Translations under genes and position numbers: made by a program
Part shown: in pieces, positions 8,772 through 17,638 of the stretch
How the letters are laid out: each line of letters starts with the position of its first letter
How positions within the stretch are numbered: the first letter of the stretch is position 1
NCBI GenBank assembly: GCA_018268655.1
Contig: JAFDWC010000006.1
Coordinates: forward strand, 1 to 45,402
DNA: 45,402 nucleotides
DNA from: Actinomycetota bacterium
GTDB taxonomy: Bacteria; Actinomycetota; Thermoleophilia; Solirubrobacterales; 70-9
Reading direction: 5' to 3'
The notes under the pieces: model-generated
The model's input: the letters and a program-made list of their open reading frames with translations, nothing else
Databases searched by the model: none
What the model was told of the DNA's origin: nothing

Positions 8772-10445
8772 GTGCCCAGTGACAAACTTCGCGTGCTGCC
8801 CTTGGGCGGCCTCGGCGAGATCGGCAAGAACATGACCGTGATCGAGTACGGCGGCAAGATCGTCGTCGTCGACACCGGCCTGATGTTCCCGACCGCCGAG
8901 ATGCATGGAATAGACCTCGTCCTGCCCGACTTCAGCTACCTTCGCGGGCGCAGCGAGGACATCGAGGCGATCGTCCTCACCCACGGCCACGAGGACCACG
9001 TCGGGGCGCTCCCCTACGTGATCCGCGAGATCGGGATGCCGCCGGTGATCTACGGCGGCCTGTTGACGATCGGGATGGTGCGGTCGAAGCTCGACGAGCA
9101 CAAGCTCGGCGAGAAAGCGCCGCTGCAGGAGCTGCCGCCGGGGGAGAAACGCCGCCACGGGCCGTTCGAGCTCGAGCTGATCCACCTCGCCCACTCGATC
9201 CCCGACATGCGCGGGGTGCTGATCGAGACCGACGCCGGCAAGGTGCTGATGACCGGCGACTACAAGTTCGACCAGACGCCCGTCGACGGCAAGCCGGCTG
9301 ACGTCTCGCGGCTGGCCGAGCTGGGGCGGGAAGGGCTGACCCTGCTCTGCGGCGACTCGACCAACGCCGACCGGCCGGGGGTGGCGCCCTCGGAGTCGAG
9401 CGTCGGGCCGGCTCTCTACCAGGAGTTCGCCCGCTGCAAGGGTCGGATCATCGTCACCTCCTTCGCCTCCAACATCCACCGCGTCCAGCAGGTGATCGAC
9501 GCCGCCGTCAGACTCGACCGCAAAGTCGCCCTGGTCGGCCGCTCGATGCGGAAGAACTTCAACATCGCCTCCAACCTGGGGATGGCGAACGCGCCGCAGG
9601 GCGTCTTCATCCAGCCGCGCGAGATCGAGGACTTCCCGGACGAGCGGGTGGTGGTGATCTCGACCGGCAGCCAGGGCGAGCCGCTCTCGGCGTTGCGGCG
9701 GATGGCCAACAACGACCACCGCGACGTGCAGCTGCACGAGGGCGACACGGTGATCTTCTCGGCGACGCCGGTGCCCGGCAACGAGCGCGCGGTGAACGAG
9801 ACGATCGACCGCATCTACGAGATCGGCGCCACCGTCGTCACCGCCAAAGACGCCCCGATCCACGCCTCCGGCCACGGTTGGCAGGAGGAGCTGAAGCTGA
9901 TGCTGAACCTGACCAAACCACGCTTCGTGATGCCGGTCCACGGCGACCACAAGCGGCTGCGGCTGCACTCCGAGCTGGCCCAGGCGGTCGGGATCGACGA
10001 GGAGAACGTGTTCCAGGGTCGCAACGGGCTGCCACTCGAAGTCGACGCCAACGGCGCCGGCTTCGGCGAGGACATCCACGCCGGGACGATGTACGTCGAC
10101 GGCGTCGACATCGGCGATCCCGACGACGCCGCGCTCCGCGACCGCCGCGAGATCTCCGCCGACGGCATCTTCATCGTCGTCGTCACGATCTCCTCCGACG
10201 ACGCCTCGATCGTCGCCGACCCCGAGGTGATCTTCCGCGGCGTCGCCTTCCTCGACGACGCCAACGCGCTGGTCGAAGACATCTCCGACCTGGTCGAAGA
10301 CTCGATCGAAAACGCCACCTCGAGCAACGGCGCCGTCCGCGACCCCAACCTGGTCGAGGAGGACCTCCACGCCGAGATCGGCAAGTTCGTCTGGCAGCGC
10401 CTCCGCCGCCGGCCGATGATCGTCCCGGTGGTGGTCGAGGTCTAG
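8772..10445 (+). CDS. rnj: ribonuclease J
   Basis: RNase J is a metallo-beta-lactamase/beta-CASP nuclease with 5'-3' exo- and endonuclease activity in mRNA decay and rRNA processing. The zinc motif HGHEDH is at residues 71-76, with a further ligand in GDYKFDQTP; beta-CASP motifs include TGSQGEPLSALRRMAN and SGHGWQEELKLML, then MPVHGDHKRL. The 557 residues are typical. The start chosen is GTG at 8772 (product MPSDKLRVLPLGG), preceded by the A/G-rich GAGAAAGAGAGA. The longer open frame upstream runs through dapA and is rejected. Adjacent pnp and rnj place two RNA-decay enzymes close together. Confidence 0.95.
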   Translation: MPSDKLRVLPLGGLGEIGKNMTVIEYGGKIVVVDTGLMFPTAEMHGIDLVLPDFSYLRGRSEDIEAIVLTHGHEDHVGALPYVIREIGMPPVIYGGLLTIGMVRSKLDEHKLGEKAPLQELPPGEKRRHGPFELELIHLAHSIPDMRGVLIETDAGKVLMTGDYKFDQTPVDGKPADVSRLAELGREGLTLLCGDSTNADRPGVAPSESSVGPALYQEFARCKGRIIVTSFASNIHRVQQVIDAAVRLDRKVALVGRSMRKNFNIASNLGMANAPQGVFIQPREIEDFPDERVVVISTGSQGEPLSALRRMANNDHRDVQLHEGDTVIFSATPVPGNERAVNETIDRIYEIGATVVTAKDAPIHASGHGWQEELKLMLNLTKPRFVMPVHGDHKRLRLHSELAQAVGIDEENVFQGRNGLPLEVDANGAGFGEDIHAGTMYVDGVDIGDPDDAALRDRREISADGIFIVVVTISSDDASIVADPEVIFRGVAFLDDANALVEDISDLVEDSIENATSSNGAVRDPNLVEEDLHAEIGKFVWQRLRRRPMIVPVVVEV

Positions 10446-10456
10446 GACCGCTCCGA

Positions 10457-10476
10457 GCACCGGCGGTCGCCGGTGC
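10457..10476 (+). terminator. hairpin after rnj, possible terminator
   Basis: GCACCGGC-GGTC-GCCGGTGC is a perfect 8 bp stem 12 bases after the rnj stop. No T-run follows, so it may be a 3' end stabiliser or a terminator lacking the usual U tract. Confidence 0.5.
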
Positions 10477-10496
10477 GGCGCGGGCTTGGGACGGAC

Positions 10497-10546
10497 GATC
10501 CGCCCGGCTGCGGCTCTGGCAGGGTGAAGCCGCACCCGGCCGGATC
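10497..10546. repeat. 17-pair hairpin with two C-C mismatches
   Basis: The arms 10497-10515 and 10528-10546 pair as GATCCG/CGGATC, CCGG/CCGG and TGCGGCT/AGCCGCA, with a single C-C mismatch between blocks on each side of CCGG and a 12-base loop. The symmetry suggests a selected RNA or DNA structure; its role is unknown. Confidence 0.55.
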
Positions 10547-10733
10547 GCCCCGCAAAGAAGGGGACCCCGCGGCGAGGTTGCCTTTCCAGGCGCATACCCC
10601 GGGTGCTCGCGTCGCGTTGAAGCCCGCAGGACTCCTGAGTTGAGGAAGGCGACCCGAACCACGGCAGCTGATGAGGAGGAGGCGCTTCTTCCCTTCGACC
10701 TTTGTCCCTGGCCGATATTCGGGAGCCGGATTC

Positions 10734-10892
10734 GTTGGAGGGGCGCGGGGGGACATTCCCGGGAATGTCGCGAAGCGGCGGAAATGCAATCCGGTCCCTG
10801 CGCCCCATAGGGGCGCACCATCATCCGGAGCGTCGCCCGAAGGGCGCGCGACTGAATTCCCGGGGAGGACCCCCCGCGCCCCTCAAGCCAAC
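10734..10892. repeat. large imperfect palindrome with nested perfect palindromes
   Basis: The arms GAGGGGCGCGGGGGG (near 10738-10752) and CCCCCCGCGCCCCTC (near 10870-10884) are exact inverted copies, and pairing continues outward to GTTGG/CCAAC. The centre is the perfect hairpin TGCGCCCC-ATA-GGGGCGCA (10799-10817). The left arm contains the 16-base perfect palindrome ACATTCCCGGGAATGT (10753-10768), with a decayed match in the right arm. It could be a dispersed palindromic repeat or a long-hairpin RNA. Confidence 0.6.
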
Positions 10893-10936
10893 CCCGATCC
10901 TTGGCTGTCCCACGGCCCGAACCAAGGCAAAGAAAA

Positions 10937-10976
10937 AGCCCGCCGGGATAGTGTCTGGGGAGAATCCCGGCGGGCT
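10937..10976 (-). terminator. rho-independent terminator of the two-component operon
   Basis: A perfect 13 bp stem, AGCCCGCCGGGAT and its complement, flanks a 14-base loop. Read on the - strand it is followed directly by TTTTTCTTT, so it ends transcripts coming from the kinase gene about 70 bases upstream. On the + strand no T-run follows. Confidence 0.85.
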
Positions 10977-11046
10977 AGTGTGTCTCGTCCACGGGGAAAT
11001 CTAGGTTGGGTCCCTAAAGGCCCACTAAAAGATCGGCGACTCGTTC

Positions 11047-12507
11047 CTAGGAGACCTCGACCGGGTCCCGGTTTTGCTCTGCCATTGGGATCCGAGCCCG
11101 GAACAGGGCGCCGCCGCCGACGGATTCGCCGGCTTCGACGCTGCCGCCGTGCGACTTCGCGACGGCGCTGACGATCGCCAGGCCGAGCCCGGTGCCGCTG
11201 CCGGCGGCGGTGTCCGAAGGCCCTTCGCCGCGGACGAAGCGACCGAAGATCTGCTCGCGCATGCCGACCGGGACGCCGGGGCCGTCGTCGGCGACTTCGA
11301 CCACCGCCTGGCCGGCCGCTTCGCTCAGCCGCAGCTCGATCGTCGCCCCCTCCGGGGTGTGGCGGGCAGCGTTGTCGAGCAGGTTGAGGACCATGCGGTG
11401 GAGCTCGTCGGGGCTGCCTTCGACCCGCAGCGGCCGCTCGTTGTCGATCTCGAGCACCCGCCGACCCATCAACGGCGCCGCCTCGGCCGCCGCCTCGCCG
11501 GCGATTTCCGCCAGGTCGCAGCGACGGTGGGCGCCGAGCCGACCGGCATCGGCCCGGGCGAGGAGCAGCAGGTCGGCGACGAGGCGGCTCATCCGCCGCG
11601 AGGAGCGGAGGGCGGAGTCCACCACCTCGCGGTCCTCCGGCTGCTGCTGGGAGTCGAGCGAGGCCTGCAGTAGTTCGAGGTTGGCGAGGATGCTGGTCAG
11701 CGGCGTCCGCAGCTCGTGCGAGGCGTCGGCGACGAACTCGCGCTGTTTCTGCATCGTCGCCTCGCGCTCGGCGCGGGCGGCGTCGAGCGAGCTCAGCATC
11801 AGCTGCAGCGTTCGCGCCAGCTCGCCGACCTCGTCTTCGACCACCGGAACCGGCATCGCCTGCGAGGGGTCGCGGGTGGTGGCGATCTCGCGAGCGGTCG
11901 CGGTCAGCGAGGCGATCGGGCGCATCGCCCGGCCGGCGATCGCGACCCCGGCGAAGATGGCCAGCAGGGTGCCGCCGAAGATGCCGCCGGCGATCAGCAG
12001 CCAGACGCGGTCGATCGTCGCTTCGACGTGGTCGATGCTGCGCCCGTACTGGGCGTAGCCCGTGAATTCACCGCCGGCGCTGATGAGTTCCGTCGCAACC
12101 AGCATGTCGCCGTGCTCGGTCAGGCCGCGTTCGGGTTGGCCCAGGGCCTCGGATCGGCCACCGCTGCGCAAGACCACCCCGTTGACGTCGATGATCCGCG
12201 CCGAGGCGTCGTTCGGGCGGATGAAGGGGTTCAGCTGCGGCCCCTTCCTCGCTTCTGGTTCCACCGCGAACGGCGGGTAGACGATTTCGTATTCGCTGGC
12301 GAGGATCTGGGCGGCGCTGCGCACCTCGTTGTTGAAGTCATCGCGGATCCGCTGGGTGGCGATCTGACCGATCGCGCCGCCGAAGACGAGCAGGATCGCC
12401 AGGGTCAGCCCCGCCGAGACCGAGGCGAGGCGCCACCGGACCGGCCAGGAGCGCGGATGCAGGAGGCGCCGGAGCCAGGCTCCGAAGCGACTGGTGGCGG
12501 TCGCCAA
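11047..12507 (-). CDS. sensor histidine kinase (HAMP, HisKA, HATPase)
   Basis: A membrane sensor kinase of 486 residues. Two membrane segments (about residues 28-50 and 169-192) bracket an extracytoplasmic sensor region of about 115 residues. A HAMP linker follows (about 193-250), then HisKA with the phosphorylated His264 in DASHELRTPLTS, and an HATPase domain with N379 in NLLDNAARHTPEG and the glycine boxes DDGPGVP and GSGTGLGLAI. The start is TTG three bases after the response regulator stop, so the two are co-transcribed. The signal sensed is unknown. Confidence 0.92.
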   Translation of the reverse strand: MATATSRFGAWLRRLLHPRSWPVRWRLASVSAGLTLAILLVFGGAIGQIATQRIRDDFNNEVRSAAQILASEYEIVYPPFAVEPEARKGPQLNPFIRPNDASARIIDVNGVVLRSGGRSEALGQPERGLTEHGDMLVATELISAGGEFTGYAQYGRSIDHVEATIDRVWLLIAGGIFGGTLLAIFAGVAIAGRAMRPIASLTATAREIATTRDPSQAMPVPVVEDEVGELARTLQLMLSSLDAARAEREATMQKQREFVADASHELRTPLTSILANLELLQASLDSQQQPEDREVVDSALRSSRRMSRLVADLLLLARADAGRLGAHRRCDLAEIAGEAAAEAAPLMGRRVLEIDNERPLRVEGSPDELHRMVLNLLDNAARHTPEGATIELRLSEAAGQAVVEVADDGPGVPVGMREQIFGRFVRGEGPSDTAAGSGTGLGLAIVSAVAKSHGGSVEAGESVGGGALFRARIPMAEQNRDPVEVS

Positions 12508-12510
12508 GGG

Positions 12511-13209
12511 CTAGTCCTTGAGAACGTAGCCGGCGCCGCGTTTGGTGTGGAGAAGCCGCGGCTCGCCGCCGTTCTCCAGCTTGCGACGCAGGTTGGAGAT
12601 GAAGACGTCGATCGTGTTGGTCGCCGCCATCGGGTCGTAGCCCCAGACTTCGTCGAGCAGGCGCTCGCGGGAGACGACCAGACGCTCATTGCGCATCAGA
12701 AACTCGAGCAGCTCGAACTCGCGATTCGTCAGCTCGATCTCGCGGTCACCACGCTTGACCTCGCGCGTGTCCGGGTTCAATGTCAGGTCGCCGACTTCGA
12801 GCGAGGCGGCGCCGCGGGGCGGCCGCCTCCGCAGCAGGGCGCGGATCCGGGCCAGGAGCTCTTTGCGCTCGAACGGCTTCACCAGGTAGTCGTCCGCGCC
12901 GGAATCGAGTCCGGTGACCCGGTCCTCGGTCTCGGTGCGGGCCGTAAGGATGAGGATCGGCACGTCGCCCTCCATCCGCAGCTGCCGGCACACCTCGACC
13001 CCGTCGAGGCCTGGCAGGCCGAGATCGAGGACGACCAGGTCGGGGACGAAGCCGGCGGCGACGTCGAGCGCCTCGACCCCGTCGGCGGAGGTCCGCACCT
13101 CGTATCCCTCGTTACGCAATGAGCGGCGGAGGACGTCGGCGATATCGGCGTCGTCCTCGACGACGAGGACGCGCCCGCCCATCTGGGCCTCGGGGTCGGC
13201 AAGCATCAT
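12511..13209 (-). CDS. OmpR/PhoB-family response regulator
   Basis: The N-terminal receiver domain has the acidic pair at E18/D19/D20, the phosphorylated Asp62 in VLDLGLPG and the Lys in YLVKPF. The C-terminal winged helix shows LTNREFELLEFL and VDVFISNLRRKLE-like features with RGAGYVL. It is the DNA-binding partner of the downstream kinase. I chose the ATG at 13209 because TAACAT (13222 to 13217) lies exactly seven bases before it; a TTG eight codons earlier would precede the promoter. An inverted repeat at 13239-13263 in the upstream region may be its own binding site. Confidence 0.94.
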   Translation of the reverse strand: MMLADPEAQMGGRVLVVEDDADIADVLRRSLRNEGYEVRTSADGVEALDVAAGFVPDLVVLDLGLPGLDGVEVCRQLRMEGDVPILILTARTETEDRVTGLDSGADDYLVKPFERKELLARIRALLRRRPPRGAASLEVGDLTLNPDTREVKRGDREIELTNREFELLEFLMRNERLVVSRERLLDEVWGYDPMAATNTIDVFISNLRRKLENGGEPRLLHTKRGAGYVLKD

Positions 13210-13216
13210 GCAGACG

Positions 13217-13222
13217 ATGTTA
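13217..13222 (-). promoter_or_regulatory. leaderless -10 of the response regulator gene
   Basis: TAACAT on the - strand lies seven bases before the ATG at 13209. The transcript would start at or next to the start codon, and no ribosome site is present. Confidence 0.55.
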
Positions 13223-13238
13223 GCCGCCGGCAAACCTG

Positions 13239-13263
13239 AATTCCCCCGCTTTTAGTGGGAATT
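13239..13263. promoter_or_regulatory. inverted repeat between regulator gene and ftsK
   Basis: AATTCCC (13239-13245) and GGGAATT (13257-13263) are exact inverted copies 11 bases apart, in the -35 region of the response regulator promoter. It is a candidate operator for autoregulation. Confidence 0.4.
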
Positions 13264-13366
13264 TAGGGCGATTGTCGGAGTCGGCCCGAAACCGGGATCG
13301 AGTTGGGCTCCGGGCGGGCCGACGCGTCGCGCAGGGGAAGGGAGGGGGGCGTCGAACCGGGTTCCC

Positions 13367-15610
13367 ATGTTCGTTCGTCAGAAGAGGTCTGCCCCTGCCC
13401 GCCGCAAAAAACCTGCCAAAGGCAAAAAAGCCGCGAAGCCGCGGCGGGGGCTGCACCTGCCGGACGGGATCGAGCAGCGCCATCTCGACCTGCTCGGCCT
13501 CTTCCTCCTCGCCGCCTCGATCTACCTGATCTTCGTCCTCTTCGCGGGCTGGGAGGGAGGCAAGGTCGGATACGGGCTGGAAACCGCGCTGCTGTACCTG
13601 TTCGGCTCGGTCGGGGCGCGGATCTTTGTCCTGCTGCTGCTGGCGAGCGGTCTGATGCTGCTGACCGGAACCTCGGTCTCGACCCTGGCGCGAGGGATCG
13701 GCCGCGGTCTGCATGCGATCTTCATGGGCGGTGGCGATGCCGCCCGGACCGCGGCCCGGACCCACGCCGACTGGCGCGAGGACCGTCGCGCCCGCGCCGA
13801 GGAAGCCGAGACCAGCGCCGGGCCGACCGACGTGATGAAGGGCTACCCCGAGGACGACGAGGACTTCGAGCCGACCGTGGCCCTGGCTGACGACGACACC
13901 GCCGATTTCGCCGCGGCCGGGATCTTCGACCGGGCCGCCGAGGCCGCCGAAGAAGCCGAAGGAGAGGACGAGGAGGCGGAGACCGAGATCGTCGCCGAAG
14001 AGCCGGAGCCGGAGCCCGAGCGGCTGCCGGAACCCGCTCTCACCGAGGCCCCCGGGAAGACGCCGATGGGCAACACCCGCGGCGTCACCGTCGCCGACGA
14101 TCTCGACTACAACCCGCCGCCGATGAAGGCGCTGGAGCGCGGCAAGGGCGACAAGGGCCCCGACCCGCGCGACCAGGAAGCGATCGGCCGCAAGCTGATC
14201 GAGACGCTCGGCCACTTCGGGGTCGAGGCGAAGATCATCGGCGTCGTCAGCGGCCCCCACGTCTCGCTCTACGAACTGCGTCTGGCGCCGGGGATCAAAG
14301 TCAAGAAAGTCACCGAGCTCGCCAACGACCTCGCCTACGCGCTGGCCTCGACCGACATCCGCATCCTCGCCCCGATTCCCGGCAAACAGGCGGTCGGGGT
14401 CGAGGTGCCGAACACGCGCCGCCGCATGGTCCGACTCGGCGACATCTACGCCGGCCGCCCGGAGAAGACCTCACCGCTGGTCGCCTGGCTCGGCAAGGGA
14501 ATCGACGGCAACGCGGTCTGGACCGACCTGGCGAAGATGCCGCACGTACTCGTCGCCGGCACCACCGGTTCCGGCAAGAGCGGCTGCATCAACGCGATCC
14601 TCTCCTCGATCCTGATGCAGGCGACGCCCAACGACGTGCGCCTGGTGCTGGTCGACCCGAAGCAGGTCGAGCTCAACCACTACGAGAACGTGCCCCACCT
14701 GCTGACCCCGGTGGTGACCTCGCCGCGGCTTGCCGCCAACGTGCTCTCGAACCTGATCGGCGAGATGGAGAGCCGCTACGGGATCATGTCGCAGGCGCGC
14801 TGCCGCAACCTGGCGGAACTGAACACGAAACGCGAACGGGAAGGCGAGCTGCCGCTGCCGCACATCCTCTGCGTGATCGACGAGCTTGCGGACCTGATGA
14901 TGGTGGCGCCGGCCGAAGTCGAGGACTCGATCATCCGCCTCGCCCAGAAGTCGCGGGCGACCGGGATCCACCTCGTGCTGGCGACCCAGCGCCCCTCGAC
15001 CGACATCATCACCGGCACGATCAAGGTCAACATCCCGGCCCGGATCGCCTTTGCCGTCTCCTCCCAGACCGATTCCCGGGTGATCCTCGACCAGGGCGGC
15101 GCCGAGGCGCTGCTGGGCCAGGGCGACATGCTGTTCCGCGGCGCCGGCACCTCGAAGATGCAGCGGGTCCAGGGCGCCTTCATCACCGAGGACGAGATCG
15201 CCCGGATCACCAACCACTGGGCGCGCCAGGGGGAACCGGAGTTCGAAGAGGAGCTGCTGGAGACGCCCGAGGGAGCGGTCGAGGAGGGCCGGGGCGAGGA
15301 CGATTTCGACCCCGACTCCGACGACCTCCTGGACGAGGCGATCCGGCTCGTGGTCCAAACCGAAACCGCATCGGTATCGATGATCCAGCGCCGGCTGCGG
15401 GTCGGCTACACGCGCGCCGGGCGCCTGATCGACATGCTCGAGCGGCGCGGCGTGATCTCCGGCTACGAGGGCTCGAAACCACGGCAGGTGCTGATTACCC
15501 AGGCCGATCTGGCGCGGGTGCTGCAGCCGGGGGGCGGCGACCCGATTCCTGCGCATGTGTCACAGCCGGGGCCCGGTGCCGGCGATCCGGCTGACGATTT
15601 CGACTCCTGA
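13367..15610 (+). CDS. ftsK: FtsK/SpoIIIE DNA translocase
   Basis: This septal DNA pump clears chromosome ends at division. The N-terminus is basic; two clear membrane segments lie at about residues 42-62 and 76-100, fewer than the usual four. A long acidic Ala/Glu/Pro-rich linker follows (about 140-250). The motor domain has Walker A GTTGSGKS at 398-405 and Walker B ILCVIDELADLM. The C-terminal winged-helix gamma domain (SMIQRRLRVGYTRAGRLIDM) reads chromosome polarity sites. The ATG at 13367 is preceded, at a distance, by a purine-rich GGGGAAGGGAGGGGGG. Length 747 residues. Confidence 0.95.
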   Translation: MFVRQKRSAPARRKKPAKGKKAAKPRRGLHLPDGIEQRHLDLLGLFLLAASIYLIFVLFAGWEGGKVGYGLETALLYLFGSVGARIFVLLLLASGLMLLTGTSVSTLARGIGRGLHAIFMGGGDAARTAARTHADWREDRRARAEEAETSAGPTDVMKGYPEDDEDFEPTVALADDDTADFAAAGIFDRAAEAAEEAEGEDEEAETEIVAEEPEPEPERLPEPALTEAPGKTPMGNTRGVTVADDLDYNPPPMKALERGKGDKGPDPRDQEAIGRKLIETLGHFGVEAKIIGVVSGPHVSLYELRLAPGIKVKKVTELANDLAYALASTDIRILAPIPGKQAVGVEVPNTRRRMVRLGDIYAGRPEKTSPLVAWLGKGIDGNAVWTDLAKMPHVLVAGTTGSGKSGCINAILSSILMQATPNDVRLVLVDPKQVELNHYENVPHLLTPVVTSPRLAANVLSNLIGEMESRYGIMSQARCRNLAELNTKREREGELPLPHILCVIDELADLMMVAPAEVEDSIIRLAQKSRATGIHLVLATQRPSTDIITGTIKVNIPARIAFAVSSQTDSRVILDQGGAEALLGQGDMLFRGAGTSKMQRVQGAFITEDEIARITNHWARQGEPEFEEELLETPEGAVEEGRGEDDFDPDSDDLLDEAIRLVVQTETASVSMIQRRLRVGYTRAGRLIDMLERRGVISGYEGSKPRQVLITQADLARVLQPGGGDPIPAHVSQPGPGAGDPADDFDS

Positions 15611-15641
15611 GCGACCGCGGCTGTGAGGTACCGTGCCGGAC

Positions 15642-16922
15642 GTGATTCGCGCTGGGATCGTCGTCACCGGGACCGAGGTAATCACCGGCCGCATCGCTGA
15701 TGCGAACGGGCCCTGGGTCTCGGAACGGCTGGCCGAGCTCGGGGTCGAGGTCGCCCACATCCTGATCGTCGCCGACCGCCCCGACGACCTCGAGGCGGCG
15801 CTGCGCTTCCTCGCCGCCGAGGAGATCGACCTGATCGTCACCAGCGGCGGCCTCGGGCCCACCGCCGATGACCTCACCGCCGAGGTCGTCGGCCGCTTCG
15901 CCGGCCGCGAGCTGGTGCTCGACCCGGAGATGGAGGCGAAGGTCTCGGCGATCATCCGCGCCTTCGCCCGGCAGCGCGGCTGGGCCGACGAGGAGGCCCT
16001 GGTCGCCTCCAATCGCAAGCAGGCGATGGTGCCGGTGGGGGCGACCGCACTCGACCCGATCGGGACCGCACCGGGGCTGGTGGTGCCGGCCGGCGAGCAA
16101 GTCGTGGTCGTGCTGCCGGGGCCGCCGCGAGAGCTGCAGCCGATGTGGCCGGTGGCGCTGGCGACCCCGGAGGTGCGGGCCGTCCTCGATCGCGCGACGG
16201 CGCTCTACGGGTTCACGATGCGGATGTTCGGGGTGCCGGAGTCGGAGGTGGCGCAGAGCCTGCGGGAGATCGAGGCCGACGGGGTCGACCTCGAGGCGGT
16301 CGAGATCACCACCTGCTTGCGGCGAGGGGAGATCGAGATCGACGTCCGCTACCGGGACGAGACGACCGCCGTCGCCGCGGAAGTCCGCGACGGACTGGTG
16401 GCGCGGCACCCGAGCGAGACCTTCAGCCTCGACGGCGAGACGATCGACGAACAGGTGGCGACGCTGCTGCGGGGTCACCGGCTGGGGCTGGCCGAGTCGT
16501 GCAGCGGCGGCCTGCTGGCAGCGCGGATTACCGACCTGCCGGGGGCGTCCGACTACTTCAACGGCAGCGTCGTCTCCTACTCGAACGAGGCGAAGGCGGA
16601 CCTGCTCGGGGTCGACCCGGCGCTGATCGAGGCCAGGGGTGCGGTCTCGCCGGAGGTGGCGGAGGCGATGGCGATTGGGGCCCTGGAGCGGTTCGGCGCC
16701 GACCTCGCGGTCGCTATCACCGGCGTCGCCGGGCCAGGTGGCGGTAGCGAGGAGAAGCCGGTCGGATACGTCTGCTTCCATGCTCGGCTGGCGGACGGGA
16801 CGGCGCTGGCCCGCGACCCGGTTATCCCGGGTGACCGCAGCGACATCCGCGAACGCTCGGCCCTCGTCGCGATGCACCTGCTGCGGGTCTTGCTCGGCGG
16901 CGGCCAGGAGCTGGAGACCTAG
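15642..16922 (+). CDS. cinA: CinA family: competence/damage-inducible protein, NMN deamidase
   Basis: CinA proteins combine an N-terminal molybdopterin-binding-like (COG1058) domain, seen here as VVTGTEVITG and TSGGLGPTADD, with a C-terminal PncC domain that deamidates nicotinamide mononucleotide, seen as AESCSGGLLAARITDLPGAS and AITGVAGPGGG. About 426 residues. A GTG at 15633 is also possible; I prefer GTG 15642 because TACCGT (15629-15634) stands seven bases before it, as in other leaderless genes here. It precedes thpR and recA, the common cinA-recA neighbourhood of Gram-positives. Confidence 0.92.
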   Translation: MIRAGIVVTGTEVITGRIADANGPWVSERLAELGVEVAHILIVADRPDDLEAALRFLAAEEIDLIVTSGGLGPTADDLTAEVVGRFAGRELVLDPEMEAKVSAIIRAFARQRGWADEEALVASNRKQAMVPVGATALDPIGTAPGLVVPAGEQVVVVLPGPPRELQPMWPVALATPEVRAVLDRATALYGFTMRMFGVPESEVAQSLREIEADGVDLEAVEITTCLRRGEIEIDVRYRDETTAVAAEVRDGLVARHPSETFSLDGETIDEQVATLLRGHRLGLAESCSGGLLAARITDLPGASDYFNGSVVSYSNEAKADLLGVDPALIEARGAVSPEVAEAMAIGALERFGADLAVAITGVAGPGGGSEEKPVGYVCFHARLADGTALARDPVIPGDRSDIRERSALVAMHLLRVLLGGGQELET

Positions 16923-17017
16923 CGCGCGGCGTCTCCCGGGCGCCGAAGTTTCGCTTTCGTGCGCCTTCGTGGCGCGAAGATTTGCTTCCTGGTGCTGACT
17001 CGTGCGCCTCGGCGGCG

Positions 17018-17023
17018 TAGCGT
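17018..17023 (+). promoter_or_regulatory. leaderless -10 of thpR(-recA)
   Basis: TAGCGT stands seven bases before the thpR ATG. It may drive thpR and recA together, since recA starts two bases after the thpR stop. No LexA box is seen near it. Confidence 0.5.
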
Positions 17024-17030
17024 GGCGGCC

Positions 17031-17636
17031 ATGGCGAAGGAGGTCGGCAAAGGCAAGCGGGTGCGCCTGTTCGTGGCCCTCGACCTGCCCGCGACGGTGC
17101 GGGCGGGGATCGGTGCTTGGGGCGAGCGCGAGCTGGCCGACCCGGCGTTGCGGCGGGTTCGCGAGGATTCGCTGCACGTCACCTTCGCCTTCCTCGGCAG
17201 CCGCGAAGAGGGAGAGGTCGAGTCGGTGGTGGCTGCGGTGCGGGCGGGCGGAGACGCCCCTGCGCCGCTGCTGGAGCTGCTCGACCCCGTCCAGCGGCCG
17301 CCGCGGGGGCGGGCGCGGCTCTTCGCCCTCCCGGTTCTCTCCGCCGGGGCCGAGCAGATGCAGGCGGCGGTCGCCGAGCGGCTGGTCGAGGCGGGGCTCT
17401 ACGAGCTCGAGAAACGCCCGTTCTGGCCCCACGTGACGGTTGCTCGGTCGCGCTCGGAGAGGGGGAGTCAGATGGTGGCCGAGAGGCCGCCTGGAGAGCT
17501 CCCGGAGGCGCTCCGCGAGCCGTTCTATGGCGTCCGGTTGACGCTCTACCGTTCTCAACTCCAGCCGACCGGTGCGCGCTACGCGCCGTTGGCGCAAGTC
17601 GAGCTGCCCGGTGCGGGCGGCAGTGAGGTGATCTGA
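17031..17636 (+). CDS. thpR: RNA 2',3'-cyclic phosphodiesterase (2H family, ThpR/LigT-like)
   Basis: 2H phosphoesterases open RNA 2',3'-cyclic phosphates; some family members reversibly ligate tRNA halves. Both HxTx motifs are visible: HVTFAFLG near residue 49 and HVTVAR near residue 137, spaced as in the family. The protein has 201 residues, is cytoplasmic and starts RLFVALDLP, the typical first strand. The ATG at 17031 is taken over a longer upstream frame because of the leaderless -10. It is directly upstream of recA with a two-base gap, so the two probably form one transcript. Confidence 0.9.
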   Translation: MAKEVGKGKRVRLFVALDLPATVRAGIGAWGERELADPALRRVREDSLHVTFAFLGSREEGEVESVVAAVRAGGDAPAPLLELLDPVQRPPRGRARLFALPVLSAGAEQMQAAVAERLVEAGLYELEKRPFWPHVTVARSRSERGSQMVAERPPGELPEALREPFYGVRLTLYRSQLQPTGARYAPLAQVELPGAGGSEVI

Positions 17637-17638
17637 AG

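Larger units (their letters stand above)
10446..11046. other. 600-base gene-free region rich in inverted repeats
   Basis: No convincing gene is seen between the convergent ends of rnj and the histidine kinase. Short open frames on both strands lack ribosome sites and recognisable protein features. The region holds two hairpins just after rnj (10457-10476 and 10497-10546), a stretch with no clear structure (about 10547-10730), a large imperfect palindrome (10734-10892) and a strong - strand terminator (10937-10976). Confidence 0.7.

Noticed and set aside
10547..10730. Possible RNase P RNA, tmRNA or SRP RNA after rnj
   Set aside because: The conserved sequence signatures of these RNAs were looked for on both strands and not found.
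8559..10808. 749-codon open frame opposite dapA and RNase J
   Set aside because: Antisense shadow of two secure genes with no recognisable domain.
10442..11171. Open frames on both strands in the gap after rnj
   Set aside because: They are low-complexity Arg/Pro/Gly/Ser, lack start signals and cross strong inverted repeats and the terminator.
17409..17426. SOS-box-like GAAACGCCCGTTCT upstream of recA
   Set aside because: It matches the LexA consensus imperfectly and lies inside thpR more than 200 bases from recA, so it is not credible as the recA operator.
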